NCBI GenBank assembly: GCA_945861565.1
Contig: CAMAUY010000029.1
Coordinates: forward strand, 1 to 49,715
Origin: Akkermansia muciniphila
GTDB lineage: Bacteria; Verrucomicrobiota; Verrucomicrobiia; Limisphaerales; UBA9464
Length of the DNA: 49,715 nucleotides
Reading direction: 5' to 3'
Below, piece after piece: positions 1 to 8,629 of this stretch. Each line of letters opens with the position of its first letter. Positions within the stretch are counted from its first letter, which is position 1. The notes under the pieces are model-generated. The model made no database searches. It was not told where the DNA came from and saw only the letters and a program-made list of their open reading frames with translations. The position numbers were made by a program, and so were the translations under genes.

Positions 1-98
1 TCGAAAGTATCCAACCGGCAGGAAAGTCTCAGATCAGGAGATGCAGCGCGTAAACCTGGAACGGAACAGATTTCATGGCGACTGGAACTATATTATCA

Positions 99-121
99 AA
101 CCTAAGTTCGAGACTTAGGTT
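99..121 (-). terminator. Perfect 9-bp hairpin after the truncated exported-protein gene
   Basis: AACCTAAGT and ACTTAGGTT form a perfect 9-bp stem around a 5-nt loop, 15 bases past the stop codon of the minus-strand gene at 136-438. The run of T expected after a strong intrinsic terminator is short, so it is a weak terminator candidate. It could instead be the edge of whatever truncated the gene. Confidence 0.4.
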
Positions 122-135
122 GCCACCTTTATTTA

Positions 136-438
136 TTACCGGAGCCTAAGCAATCCGCCAGTGCCGACAGACAACAACTGCGACGACAGATAAGGGGGAT
201 TGAACGGATCAATGGGGCCGCCGAAAGGCCCCGGAGTTTCCCGGCTCGGAACGCCGAGCACAGCGGCAGGATTGGTGTATCCAGAACCGGAACTGAACTC
301 GGTGGCAAAGCCACTTCCGTGCTGATACTCGATCACACTCGATGCCGACTGTCCGAGGGCGGACGAGGCAACGAAGGCGGCGCTGATTGCGGAAAAACCC
401 AGGAGGGCTATGCGGCGGGTCTTAATTTGAATTGGCAT
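136..438 (-). pseudogene. Exported protein of PEP-CTERM type, N-terminal part only
   Basis: The 100-residue product starts with a clear signal peptide (basic MPIQIKTRR, hydrophobic core, likely cleavage after SSALG). It then has the block PSRETPGPFGGPIDPFNPPY, which I associate from memory with verrucomicrobial exported proteins that usually carry a C-terminal PEP-CTERM sorting segment. Here the frame stops after VGTGGLLRLR, where such proteins normally continue into a longer beta-rich domain. No continuation is visible in the remaining 135 bases, so I read it as truncated. It lies directly downstream of a cobalamin riboswitch and terminator on the same strand, so its expression should depend on B12. 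Function is unknown. An intact very short secreted protein is the alternative. Confidence 0.5.
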
Positions 439-510
439 CCGGTCTACAGTTCTGGCCTCGAGGCATGACCTTCCCCGAGGTTGTTTTCTTACTGTGAGAC
501 CAGTGCGGTG

Positions 511-557
511 CTGAAAAGCAAAAAGCCTTCAACCCCGCAACTTGGAGAATGAAGGCT
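511..557 (-). terminator. Intrinsic terminator, likely riboswitch expression platform
   Basis: On the minus strand AGCCTTCA pairs with TGAAGGCT (557-550 with 531-524), and the stem is followed immediately by TTTTTGCTTTT. It lies between the cobalamin aptamer (679-840) and the start codon at 438, where a transcription-terminating platform is expected. A second strong hairpin (CATCCCGC/GCGGGATG, about 599-621) lies between aptamer and terminator and may take part in switching. Confidence 0.65.
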
Positions 558-678
558 ATACGGAGGGGATTCCTCCGCGGAACAAATTCCACAGGTTCCA
601 TCCCGCAAAACGGGCGGGATGGCCCGGCCTCATCCTTCGCTTGACGGCGAAGCGTCCCGATTGTTCGGGACCGACGAG

Positions 679-840
679 CACCTGCGGCGCGATATCCTGA
701 CTACGGGCTTCGAACCTCGCCCCCGCCTTCCCACAAAGCTTACGCCTCGCAGTGGCCGTCCTAACGACTTGGGGGTTTGTCACCCGATACAGTGGCGCAA
801 CCGTCCCCGATTCACACGGGGTTCCCGCCTTCCGCTGGTG
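679..840 (-). promoter_or_regulatory. Cobalamin (B12) riboswitch aptamer
   Basis: Read on the minus strand, this segment carries the conserved cobalamin-aptamer blocks in order: GGAAGGCGGGAA, GTGTGAATC, ACGGTTGCGCCACTGT, GGCCACTG, GTGGGAAGG, and GAAGCCCGTAGTCAGGATA. The ends close as P1: CACCAGCGG at 840-832 pairs with CCGCAGGTG at 687-679 with one A/A mismatch. The family binds adenosyl- or methylcobalamin and normally turns its gene off when ligand is present. The downstream terminator at 511-557 and the exported-protein gene at 136-438 complete the unit. A 112-codon open frame over the same bases is a by-product of the RNA. Confidence 0.9.
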
Positions 841-1075
841 TTTTATTGATGTTGTCCCGATCACTGCCACACGACAGAAAATCGGAACGGTCAAAGAACC
901 TCGGTCTGGATAGGCTGGTTCCTCATCGCTGCCAAGAAGTTTCGCAGGAGATTCGGTGGAGTTCAGAAACGGGACGGACTCAAATAGCTTCCCAATTCCT
1001 AAAAGAGAGATATCCTCGCACTCAAATCACCGACTCTCAAATCGAGCAACACAACAACAAAACGGAACCATCGCC

Positions 1076-1246
1076 ATGGCTACAAAAAAGACTGCAAAAC
1101 CCGCCACTACTGTCAAAGCGGGGAAATCAACCCCCGCTGCAAAATCCGCAAAACCGAATAAAATAGCCTCAGCAAGCAAAACATCGGCCAGCGGGAAAAA
1201 GGGAGCAAAGGTGAAGACGGGAAATCGGAAAAATACAAAACGCTAG
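1076..1246 (+). CDS. Small Lys/Ala-rich basic protein, histone H1-like tail
   Basis: The 56-residue product begins MATKKTAKPATTVK and is almost entirely Lys, Ala, Thr, Ser and Pro with a few Arg. It is strongly basic and lacks a hydrophobic segment or a predicted fold. Such composition is known from bacterial histone H1-like or nucleoid-binding tails, and non-specific DNA or RNA binding is the obvious inference. The frame is open further upstream (956), but the upstream 40 residues have a different composition, so the ATG at 1076 is preferred. There is no clear Shine-Dalgarno sequence. It ends 10 bases before the 3' end of the convergent kinase gene. It may also be low-complexity sequence rather than a gene. 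Confidence 0.5.
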   Translation: MATKKTAKPATTVKAGKSTPAAKSAKPNKIASASKTSASGKKGAKVKTGNRKNTKR

Positions 1247-1255
1247 CTTTGCCTG

Positions 1256-4200
1256 TCAATCGAATGGTCGGAATACGCGGTAGAACTGTATGTCGCCTGT
1301 GACTAAGTTCTCTCCACCCGGAGAAAACGCCATCCAATAAACTGGACGATCTACGCTAAGTTGCGCTACTTGGCGCCGCGTCGATAAATCCCAGAATCGC
1401 ACGGTCTTATCCTCTCCAGATGAAACTAGGCTTTTTCTGTCAGGGGAGAAAGCGAGGCCAATCACCCCGGCTTGGTGTCCCTCAAGAATCACCTCAACCC
1501 AATTGGCTCGATAGTTGATCAAGTAAATATTATGGTCCCAGCTCCCAACCGCGAGAGTTTGTCCATCTGGAGAGAATGCAATCTCTTCAGAAAAGACCGG
1601 TGCCAGAATGGTGTTCTGATTTGATTCAGGGTTCCAAAGAAGAACTCGATCTGGAGTGCAAATAACCAAGGACGAGGAATCTGGAATAAAACTAAACCAC
1701 CAGCACACCACGCCATTGGTGGCGATCGATTTCTGGGTCTCAGTATCAAATAGAATGACGTTTTCTTCGATCGTCAATGATGCGGCTCTTTTCCCATCGC
1801 TTGAAATTTGGATCGACGTAGATTTTTGAATCTGTCTTCCCAATTCGAAGTCAGTCTTCGTAAATCCCGGAACTCGATACCTAACCAAACCTGTACTCGG
1901 TGACCAAACCGCAATGCTGTCAGCAGCGCCCAAGAAGCCCACGAATTCCCCCGGCAGCACAGCTGTCTTTTTCCAAGACGTTGCATCGAACACGGCCGTT
2001 GACCCGGGGTCGTCACCGCGAACATTGCGGACGGTCATCGCCGCCCAATTTCCGGATCGCGAGAATTGCGGACGGTGTCCTCCGACATTCCTCAAGTCAT
2101 TCGTCACCAGTATCTCGGTAGGCCGGGCGGCCGTCGACCAACTCGCGAATAATCCGTCCGCTCCGGCCGACAAAACGTACTGATTCGAAGCGTATAAGTG
2201 ACACGCTGGCACCCACGCTGTGTGTCCTGCGAGGGTGCCGGTCAACCCAGCGTTGTCCCGACACCGAAATTCGATCAACTGACCATTCGCCGAACAGGCC
2301 AGTGAGGCGGTTTCAAATCGATCGCCCTCCACGGACACCGCCACACCACGTGGTGCGGCGTTGGATCGCACCCATTCCACGGAGGCGTCACGGGTGTCGA
2401 TCAATTGGACATTGCCCGCCGCATCGGATCGGATCGCCAATTGTCCGCTTTGGGAAAAGGCCGCCGTGTCGTTCCAATCATCCCCGTATTGCACGATCCG
2501 CGGTCGCCCGGCCGGTAGGTGCCAGGTCAGAAAAGTGGCGTCCTGACCAACGGCGCGCAGGGTTTTTCCGGTGGAATCGAGATGCAACGCGGGTCCGCCG
2601 TAGTCCGGTAAACCGCCGATTCGTTCGCGTTTCGTAATGTCCCAGACTTCGATCGCCGTCGGTTGATCATACCGGTAGGAGTACAAGGCATCGCAGACGG
2701 CTACTACGTCGGCCCCGGACGCGAATGCGACGGTATCGCAAGGGCCGGTTGGCAAGACGGCGCGCTCTCCGGTTTCGACGTTGTGCAGCCAGAGGCCATT
2801 GGTTTCGGTGGTGGCAATCCAGCGGTTGCCCTGGCTAATGGACGTCTTCCGCGCCTCCTTCCGTTCGGGAAGCGGCCACCGTCGGAGGACGCGTCGTCCG
2901 GGAAGATCATAAGCGATCAGCTCGGTCGAGGTGACGAGCGAGACTCGTTTTTCGTCGGTGGCGAGCGCGAGGGCGAGGAACGGTTGATTTTCCTGGAGCA
3001 AGACTTCGTGGGGATCGCCACGGATCCACTGATGGAGCAGATGCCATTCAAAGCCCCGGCGGTCCTTTTCGCCGGGGCGGGGTCGATGAGTTTCGAGGAG
3101 TTGACGGGCGCGCCCGAGGTTCCGTTCCTCCCACGCCTGTTGAACGGCGACCATGTCGGCGGCGTAGAGATTGGCCTCCGCAGACTCCCGACCGTCGGCC
3201 TCCAATTGACGGAGTCGATTGATGCGGAAGGCGGCCACCGTAGCGGTGAGGGCGACGGCGATGAGGGAGAGTAACGAGACGACGCTGAGTCCCGCGATCA
3301 CCGGGCGACGCCGGCACCAACGCCAAGACCGTTCCGTCCACCCGGCGGGGCGGGCGTGGACCGGTTCATCGCGAAGAAACCGCTCCAGGTCGTCCGCGAA
3401 CTGGAGCGCAGTCGCATAGCGTCGGGCGGGCTCCTTTTGCAGACACTTGAGAGTGACGGTCTCCAAGTCGAGGGGTACGGAGGGGTTAAGTTGGCAGGGC
3501 GAGACCGGTTCAGCATGGAGAACTTGGTGAAGGGTGGCGGCAGGGGTGGCGGCCAGGAAGGGTGCCCGACCGGTGAGCAAGTGATAAAGCGTCGCGCCGA
3601 GTGAATAGACATCACTTGCGAATCCCACCTCCCCGACGCTCGGATCCGCCTGTTCGGGAGGCATATAACCGGGAGAGCCGAACACCTCACGACTGCCGGT
3701 CAAGCTCACCGTGGCGTCCATTTCCTTGGCGAGGCCGAAATCGGTAACCTGCGGTTCGTTCGCAGAGTCGATGAGAATATTGGCCGGTTTGAGGTCCCGA
3801 TGGAGCACCCCGTGGGCGTGGGCGTGAGCAACAGCGCGGGCGGCCAAAGCCAGATGCTGGGCGGCGGCCCGAGGTTCAAGCGGTCCGCTGCGGGTGATCT
3901 CGGCGAGATTCTGGCCCGCAATGAGATCCATCACGAGATAGGGCTGGCCGTCAATTTCGCCAAAGTCGTGCAGCGTGACGATGTGCGGATGGCGAAGTCG
4001 CGCCGAGGCCCGCGCTTCGATTTGGAACCGGGCGAGCCGGGCGGGTTCGGCGAGGGCAGGCGACGGAAGCACCTTGATCGCCACCTCCCGATTGAGGGCG
4101 GCGTGGCGCGCGCGGTATACGATACCCATGCCGCCGCGTCCGACTTCATCGAGCAATTCGTAAGGGCCGAACAGCCTGGGAAACGAGGGTACCGAGGGTG

Positions 4201-4327
4201 TTAGAGCCGGGGAATCCGGGAATGCACCGAAAGCAGCCCTTGCCAAACAGCGGGCACAAACGCCCCCGGCATCGCGCACTCCGAGGAGGTCGCCGCAGCG
4301 TCGACACGGTGAAGGCAATCCGTCCAT
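1256..4327 (-). CDS. Transmembrane Ser/Thr protein kinase with WD40 repeats
   Basis: The product has 1023 residues from the ATG at 4327; an in-frame ATG at 4375 exists, but the Cys-rich start favours 4327. Order of parts: a four-Cys ribbon (CRRCG...CARC, residues 8-27); a Hanks-type kinase domain (about 54-318) with GRGGMGIVY, VAIK Lys85, HRDLKPAN (catalytic Asp179), DFG (197-199) and the APE-region equivalent MPPEQ; one transmembrane helix (about 342-366); then a long C-terminal WD40 propeller with repeats such as GHQAGVIGLAFSPDRKSLVS. The kinase should be cytoplasmic and the propeller on the other side of the membrane, perhaps as ligand or protein sensor. All catalytic residues are present. 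It is divergent from the tandem paralogs at 4441-6953 and shares a 113-bp promoter region with them, which suggests a functional link. The substrate is unknown. Confidence 0.9.
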   Translation of the reverse strand: MDGLPSPCRRCGDLLGVRDAGGVCARCLARAAFGAFPDSPALTPSVPSFPRLFGPYELLDEVGRGGMGIVYRARHAALNREVAIKVLPSPALAEPARLARFQIEARASARLRHPHIVTLHDFGEIDGQPYLVMDLIAGQNLAEITRSGPLEPRAAAQHLALAARAVAHAHAHGVLHRDLKPANILIDSANEPQVTDFGLAKEMDATVSLTGSREVFGSPGYMPPEQADPSVGEVGFASDVYSLGATLYHLLTGRAPFLAATPAATLHQVLHAEPVSPCQLNPSVPLDLETVTLKCLQKEPARRYATALQFADDLERFLRDEPVHARPAGWTERSWRWCRRRPVIAGLSVVSLLSLIAVALTATVAAFRINRLRQLEADGRESAEANLYAADMVAVQQAWEERNLGRARQLLETHRPRPGEKDRRGFEWHLLHQWIRGDPHEVLLQENQPFLALALATDEKRVSLVTSTELIAYDLPGRRVLRRWPLPERKEARKTSISQGNRWIATTETNGLWLHNVETGERAVLPTGPCDTVAFASGADVVAVCDALYSYRYDQPTAIEVWDITKRERIGGLPDYGGPALHLDSTGKTLRAVGQDATFLTWHLPAGRPRIVQYGDDWNDTAAFSQSGQLAIRSDAAGNVQLIDTRDASVEWVRSNAAPRGVAVSVEGDRFETASLACSANGQLIEFRCRDNAGLTGTLAGHTAWVPACHLYASNQYVLSAGADGLFASWSTAARPTEILVTNDLRNVGGHRPQFSRSGNWAAMTVRNVRGDDPGSTAVFDATSWKKTAVLPGEFVGFLGAADSIAVWSPSTGLVRYRVPGFTKTDFELGRQIQKSTSIQISSDGKRAASLTIEENVILFDTETQKSIATNGVVCWWFSFIPDSSSLVICTPDRVLLWNPESNQNTILAPVFSEEIAFSPDGQTLAVGSWDHNIYLINYRANWVEVILEGHQAGVIGLAFSPDRKSLVSSGEDKTVRFWDLSTRRQVAQLSVDRPVYWMAFSPGGENLVTGDIQFYRVFRPFD

Positions 4328-4440
4328 GAGGGATGTGCATAGAAACGACCACAATTCGCCGGATGGATCAAGCAAGCGATCCAGCAGGAATTACATTCCA
4401 GTCTTGCCAGCAAAGTGCCTCCCAGGCATGACAAAGCCAG

Positions 4441-5745
4441 ATGCCTGCCGTGCAATCTGATCCCGACAATGTCCAGCCCGGCCGATTGCGAACGCACGTG
4501 GCGCTCGGGAGCCTCGCGATAAACCTCCTGCTGCTCGTACTGCTGCTTCGCCCGATGTCGTGGCAGAGTTCATCGGCGGACGGTGACGGCCTGCCGCGCG
4601 GTAGGACTGGCACGGAAAATCCCCTACACAACAATCAGGCGTCCGCCCTGAGCCCGACCTCTTCCGCGCGAATGGCGATGTCCGTCTGGTCGCAACTTGA
4701 ATCGAACGACTTCCATGAATTTGCCGCGAATCTTCGCCAGGCCGGCTGTCCGGACGAGACCGTCTGCGACGTGATTCGCCCGGCTGTTTTGCGATCGTTC
4801 GATGGCCGCCGGGGTCAACTGGCCCAAGGCGGCGACTATTGGGCCACGGGGGAATCGAGACGCGCCTTGCGGGCGCAGGCGGAGGCTGCCGAGACCGGAC
4901 TGAACGATGCGCGGGATCGTTTGCTCGCCGAATTGGTCTGCCCGACGGATCTCTTGGAAAAGAGGGACGATAATTTCGAGATGCGGCTGTTGATCGAGCT
5001 CGCTTCCGGTTTCCTGAATCGCAATGCGCAGCGGGCGCTGCTGCGGCTGATCATGGATGTCGAGCCAATCGTGGAACGGTGGAGCGAACGCACGCGGGGG
5101 GTCCTGCTGCCGGATGATATCACGGCGCTGCATCGGGAGCGCGCTGGCTTGTGGCAGCGACTCGGCCAGATCCTTTCGGACTCGGAACGGGAGGAGGTCG
5201 ACCTTCGTGTCTGGCAGATGACAAAGGGCGGGGGGGCAACCGTCGACGAGCGGCAACGCCAGCTCCGACTCACGCCAGCCGAGCTGCGAAAGTTCAGCCA
5301 GATCAAGTCGGGTGCGGAAACCAGCGTACTCACCGAACTTCTGGACCTGCACAAATTCCTCGGTGATTCCTCACCGCGCCTGAGCGAGGCGGACGTTAAC
5401 GCGCAGTTAACCGACCTGCTGGGCGATGAACGGTACGCCCGGTACCGCAAGGACCATGACGGCATCTTCCTCGCCGCCGAACAACTGGCGGAGCAGCATC
5501 ACCTGCCCTCCGGAGCCGCCGGCGCGGTCTACCAGACGGTCGAAGAATTCCGCGCCGCCTTGGCGCCGTTGCGAGCGGCATGGTCGAGCGACAAGGAACA
5601 AGCCCGCCGAGCCTTGTTGGAACAACGCGAACAGATACGTGCCCGGCTCGATGCTATCCTCGCGGACGCGCCGGAGGCAGGCCGCCGGAAGGCATTGGAC
5701 AGCTGGGTGGATCAGGTCATTCAGGAAATTTGGAAGCAGCCATGA
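4441..5745 (+). CDS. Membrane-anchored helical protein, first of a tandem paralog pair
   Basis: I cannot assign a function. The 434-residue protein has a hydrophobic segment at about 19-38 that should be a signal anchor. A motif follows, WSQLESNDF...LRQAGCP (83-104), shared with the next gene. The remainder is highly charged, rich in Arg, Glu, Ala and Leu, and reads as long helices, including LTPAELRKF. The bulk is probably periplasmic. The frame shares ATGA with the following gene (5742-5745), so the two are translationally coupled. The start is divergent from the WD40 kinase gene, which makes this pair a candidate partner or target of that kinase. I have a general, unverified memory of the GCP motif recurring in verrucomicrobial proteins of unknown role. 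Confidence 0.8.
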   Translation: MPAVQSDPDNVQPGRLRTHVALGSLAINLLLLVLLLRPMSWQSSSADGDGLPRGRTGTENPLHNNQASALSPTSSARMAMSVWSQLESNDFHEFAANLRQAGCPDETVCDVIRPAVLRSFDGRRGQLAQGGDYWATGESRRALRAQAEAAETGLNDARDRLLAELVCPTDLLEKRDDNFEMRLLIELASGFLNRNAQRALLRLIMDVEPIVERWSERTRGVLLPDDITALHRERAGLWQRLGQILSDSEREEVDLRVWQMTKGGGATVDERQRQLRLTPAELRKFSQIKSGAETSVLTELLDLHKFLGDSSPRLSEADVNAQLTDLLGDERYARYRKDHDGIFLAAEQLAEQHHLPSGAAGAVYQTVEEFRAALAPLRAAWSSDKEQARRALLEQREQIRARLDAILADAPEAGRRKALDSWVDQVIQEIWKQP

Positions 5746-6953
5746 ATCGTTCCCGCTGGCTCCTCCTTTCGCTCACCTTGAACGGGCTCCTGCTTTTCGC
5801 GGTGGCATGGCGGTGGCGGCCAGCGCTCGTTCCTTCGACTCTGGCCGGCGTGGTCGAGCCCGCGATCGTCCCCGGGTTCCGCGTGGAAGAACCCGCACCA
5901 GCCGGGTCGACGGATGCGATGGTGGAGACGTCCGCAGCGATCGGGACGTTTCACTGGTCCCAGTTTGATCGCAACGACTGGCCGGCCTACCGCGACGGGC
6001 TGCGGGGCATCGGCTGCCCCGAGCGCACCGTTCGTGAGATCCTCGAACCGCTCGTACGCCGGACTTATTACGAACAGATGCGCGCCGCAGCAGCGCCCTA
6101 TGTCAGTCACTTTTGGGAAGTACTCTCGGCCGGGGACACGAATGGGTTCGAACCTCTCAAGACTGTCTTGAAATCCCTTTCGGCAGAACAACGCGAAAGT
6201 TTGAAGAACCTGCTGGGTGACGATTCCTCTCCGGATGCGGCACCCACGACCGGCCACAAGGATCACCGGCTCGCTTTTCTACCGTCCGCGTTGGTCGAGC
6301 AGGTCGTGAAATCGGAGGTCCACCACGAGGAACGTCTCCAGGAATTTGCGCGAAGTTTCAAGGGCCCCGAGAAAGAGCGCACCGAAGGGATTCGAAGACT
6401 GAAGCAGGAGTTCGATCAAGAACTGGCCGGCCTGCTGTCCCCCGAGGAACTGGCGCAATTTCGAAATCGAAATTCCCGATTCGCCAGCCTGCGGGAACTG
6501 GAGGGCATCGAGCTGAACGAAACCGAACTGGCGGAAATCATCCGGGTCAAGGAGCGCGAGAAGAAGGGTTCTGCAGCCGAAGCCAAGGAAATGGAGAAGC
6601 TGCTGGGACCCGAGCGATTGGCTGAATTCGAACGGGCCCAACAGCCCGGCTATCAGGATCTGCTTCGCCTCAGCGAACGGCTCAATGCCCCACCGAGTGT
6701 GGCGGGCGAATTATGGGCCGAACAGCAGCGCGCGGAGCAACAGGCACAGGTTTTAAAAAAGGAGACCCAACTCAACGACGTCGACCGCGCGGCGAAGTTG
6801 GCCTCGGAGCGTGACCGCTTGCGCGCGCGGGCTGGCCAGGTGTTGGGAGCGGGCGGCCAAGCGGCGTGGGACCGCCAGCAAGCCGGCTGGCTGAAACAGG
6901 CGTTTCAGGTGCCCGAAGAGAATCCGCTCGTGCCGCCCCCTGGAAATCCATGA
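5742..6953 (+). CDS. Membrane-anchored helical protein, second of a tandem paralog pair
   Basis: The start is the ATG at 5742, inside the ATGA overlap with the preceding stop; the frame is open further upstream but only as an overlap with the first gene. The 403-residue product has a signal anchor at 6-24 (LLLSLTLNGLLLFAVAW), then WSQFDRNDW and LRGIGCPERTV (72-97), which match the WSQ...ND...GCP block of the preceding protein. The rest is charged and helical, with LSPEELAQF echoing LTPAELRKF in the paralog. The two proteins are clearly related but diverged, so the duplication is old. Function is unknown; the location beside a membrane kinase suggests an envelope sensing or structural role. 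Confidence 0.8.
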   Translation: MNRSRWLLLSLTLNGLLLFAVAWRWRPALVPSTLAGVVEPAIVPGFRVEEPAPAGSTDAMVETSAAIGTFHWSQFDRNDWPAYRDGLRGIGCPERTVREILEPLVRRTYYEQMRAAAAPYVSHFWEVLSAGDTNGFEPLKTVLKSLSAEQRESLKNLLGDDSSPDAAPTTGHKDHRLAFLPSALVEQVVKSEVHHEERLQEFARSFKGPEKERTEGIRRLKQEFDQELAGLLSPEELAQFRNRNSRFASLRELEGIELNETELAEIIRVKEREKKGSAAEAKEMEKLLGPERLAEFERAQQPGYQDLLRLSERLNAPPSVAGELWAEQQRAEQQAQVLKKETQLNDVDRAAKLASERDRLRARAGQVLGAGGQAAWDRQQAGWLKQAFQVPEENPLVPPPGNP

Positions 6954-7279
6954 GGCGGGCGCAGCGCGTTATCCCGGAGTGTCCTCTCGGCGAGTCACCC
7001 GCCGGAGCGCATCTTGATGTTGTGGGTCGGACCTCCGGCCTGAGCGTTCGGGGCTGCTCTGCAGCCACGTTATTTGGCTACTGCCTTGCACTACGTTCGA
7101 GGGGGCAGAGACCCCCGCAACTGGCAGACCAGGAGGTCTGCCCCACCTGCGCATGGCCGCAGGCTGCTTTCAGGGGGGCAATCCGGGCACCAGAACAGCC
7201 AAACTCCAGGGCGCTCCGCGCCTTAAGAGCGCACGTTTGCCAACATCCTTGGGGTGCGTCCCACCCGTCGAGCCTACCA
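6954..7279. other. Gene-free stretch between convergent genes, holds a hairpin repeat
   Basis: These 326 bases separate the convergent paralog gene and outer-membrane protein gene. The middle holds a hairpin-rich repeat (7050-7175) described separately. I see no coding signal in the flanks. Long open frames here start inside the neighbouring genes and have no recognisable product. Confidence 0.6.
7050..7175 (+). repeat. Hairpin-rich dispersed repeat, copy A
   Basis: This segment is an imperfect copy, in inverted orientation, of 33474-33599. Shared blocks include GGGGCTGCTCTGCAGCC, CTTGCACTACGTTCG, CAACTGGCAG and GCTGCTTTC. It carries successive hairpins: GGCTGC-TCT-GCAGCC at 7052-7066, a G/C stem at about 7101-7116, and GGCAGACC-AGGA-GGTCTGCC at 7123-7142. 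The stems differ in sequence from copy B but keep pairing, as expected of REP-like elements. A RAYT-type transposase gene at 35596-36558 is a possible mobilising enzyme. Confidence 0.75.
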
Positions 7280-8521
7280 TCAAAACCGCTGATCGCCCCC
7301 GCGCAAGCTTCCGGGATTGATGGTCCGGAGGGTCTTGCGAATATCGGGCAGGCGCAGTCCGCCGCGCTCGAGGTCCCATTGAACGATCAAGCTCACGTTA
7401 TGGGCACCCCGATCCCCATCCCGGATGGCGTCCATACCAAATCCATATCCTACCATGATGTGCCAGGACCCACTCGGTGCGATCCAGCCGAGGCCACCTC
7501 CGATTCCGGAATGCCAGTTACCAGGCTGTTCTAATCCAGTGAGGTAGTCCACCCACGCGGTGCTCCCGAACATCAACAGGTGAAACTGCTCTGCAAGGGG
7601 AACGGAATAGTTGGCGGCAATGAGTGAGAATCGCTCCGAAGTGAGTTCCTGGGAATAGTATCCTGGAAGCATGAGGGGAAACTCGGCACCTAAGGGAAGC
7701 GCCCCTCCCGGCCGGTAGGAACTGAAGCGGTCGGGATTAACCGTCGTTCCTGCCGTGACGCTGATCTCGAATCGCTGAGAATTGCTAAACGTATACGCGG
7801 CGAGTGCTCGGCACCAAAACAGATGCGTCTGTGCCTCAATCTCCCGATCGCGGTCAAACCCGTATCTCGGAGAGTCCGCGCGGAACTGTCCCTCGTACCA
7901 CGCAGATAATTCTCCCGCCATCGCTGGCTCCATCAGGGGCTCCCGTCCACCCCACCGCAGCCCCGCACGCAAATGGTGCGCCACCTTGTCGTCGGGAATG
8001 ACGAAATCTGCGGCCGTCTTCGAACTCGTCTCGTACGTTGAGTACCGGAGGGTGTTCCTTAGGACGGCCTGCAGGGGAATCTCGCTGAACGCCGCTGCGG
8101 TCCGCCCTTCCGGTAGCGGGTTAAACGTGTGATAGAGGGAGAAGCTCGTCTGCCCCCCGTAGCCGGTGAACGACTCGTCCTGCCGTAGGTTGCCTTGCCG
8201 AACTTCGGAGTAGTTATCGGCGAAACCACCACCGGCCAAGCCGATCCCGAGATCCGTACCCGGAGTGAGAACTCTGGCAATTCCTAATTCGCTGTCGAGA
8301 TAGGTCGGTGCCACGGCCGCTCGCAGGGTGAGATTCTCCCGAAAGAATTTCGGCTCGTTGTGATAGTAGAAGGCGTACCCAGCAATAGGCCCCCGCCCCT
8401 CCAGCGGCTGGTTGTAGCCAAGATGAACGAGCTGTCGGTGCTCGGGATCGATCTGAGCCTCCATCCGGAGTAGAAATGCCAGCCACGGCAAAAGGATCAG
8501 GACGATGCGTTTTCCAGGCAT
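7280..8521 (-). CDS. Outer-membrane beta-barrel protein, function unknown
   Basis: The start is placed at the ATG at 8521, which gives a 413-residue protein with a good signal peptide (MPGKRIVLILLPWLAFLLRM, cleavage near EAQ). The mature part is rich in aromatic residues and in alternating polar and hydrophobic strands, with many Gly-Tyr turns (GYAFYYHNE, GYGGQTSFSLYHTF, IMVGYGFGM), and it ends in Phe. These features suit an outer-membrane barrel of roughly 16 or more strands, but no named family is recognised. The final recognisable strand (VSLIVQWDLE) is followed by about 30 soluble residues. It lies 108 bp downstream of the aldolase gene on the same strand and may or may not share its transcript. 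Confidence 0.7.
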   Translation of the reverse strand: MPGKRIVLILLPWLAFLLRMEAQIDPEHRQLVHLGYNQPLEGRGPIAGYAFYYHNEPKFFRENLTLRAAVAPTYLDSELGIARVLTPGTDLGIGLAGGGFADNYSEVRQGNLRQDESFTGYGGQTSFSLYHTFNPLPEGRTAAAFSEIPLQAVLRNTLRYSTYETSSKTAADFVIPDDKVAHHLRAGLRWGGREPLMEPAMAGELSAWYEGQFRADSPRYGFDRDREIEAQTHLFWCRALAAYTFSNSQRFEISVTAGTTVNPDRFSSYRPGGALPLGAEFPLMLPGYYSQELTSERFSLIAANYSVPLAEQFHLLMFGSTAWVDYLTGLEQPGNWHSGIGGGLGWIAPSGSWHIMVGYGFGMDAIRDGDRGAHNVSLIVQWDLERGGLRLPDIRKTLRTINPGSLRGGDQRF

Positions 8522-8629
8522 GGTGGCGTGCCGTTTGTACGAATCGAGGGGTTCTCGCGCAAGGCAATGCCGCAGCAAGAAAAATGCGGGGGCGAGAGCT
8601 ACCCCCCCCCAACGTTTGCCACGTCGGGC

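Noticed and set aside
556..894. 112-codon minus-strand open frame
   Set aside because: It lies wholly over the cobalamin aptamer and its flanks; conservation here is explained by RNA structure.
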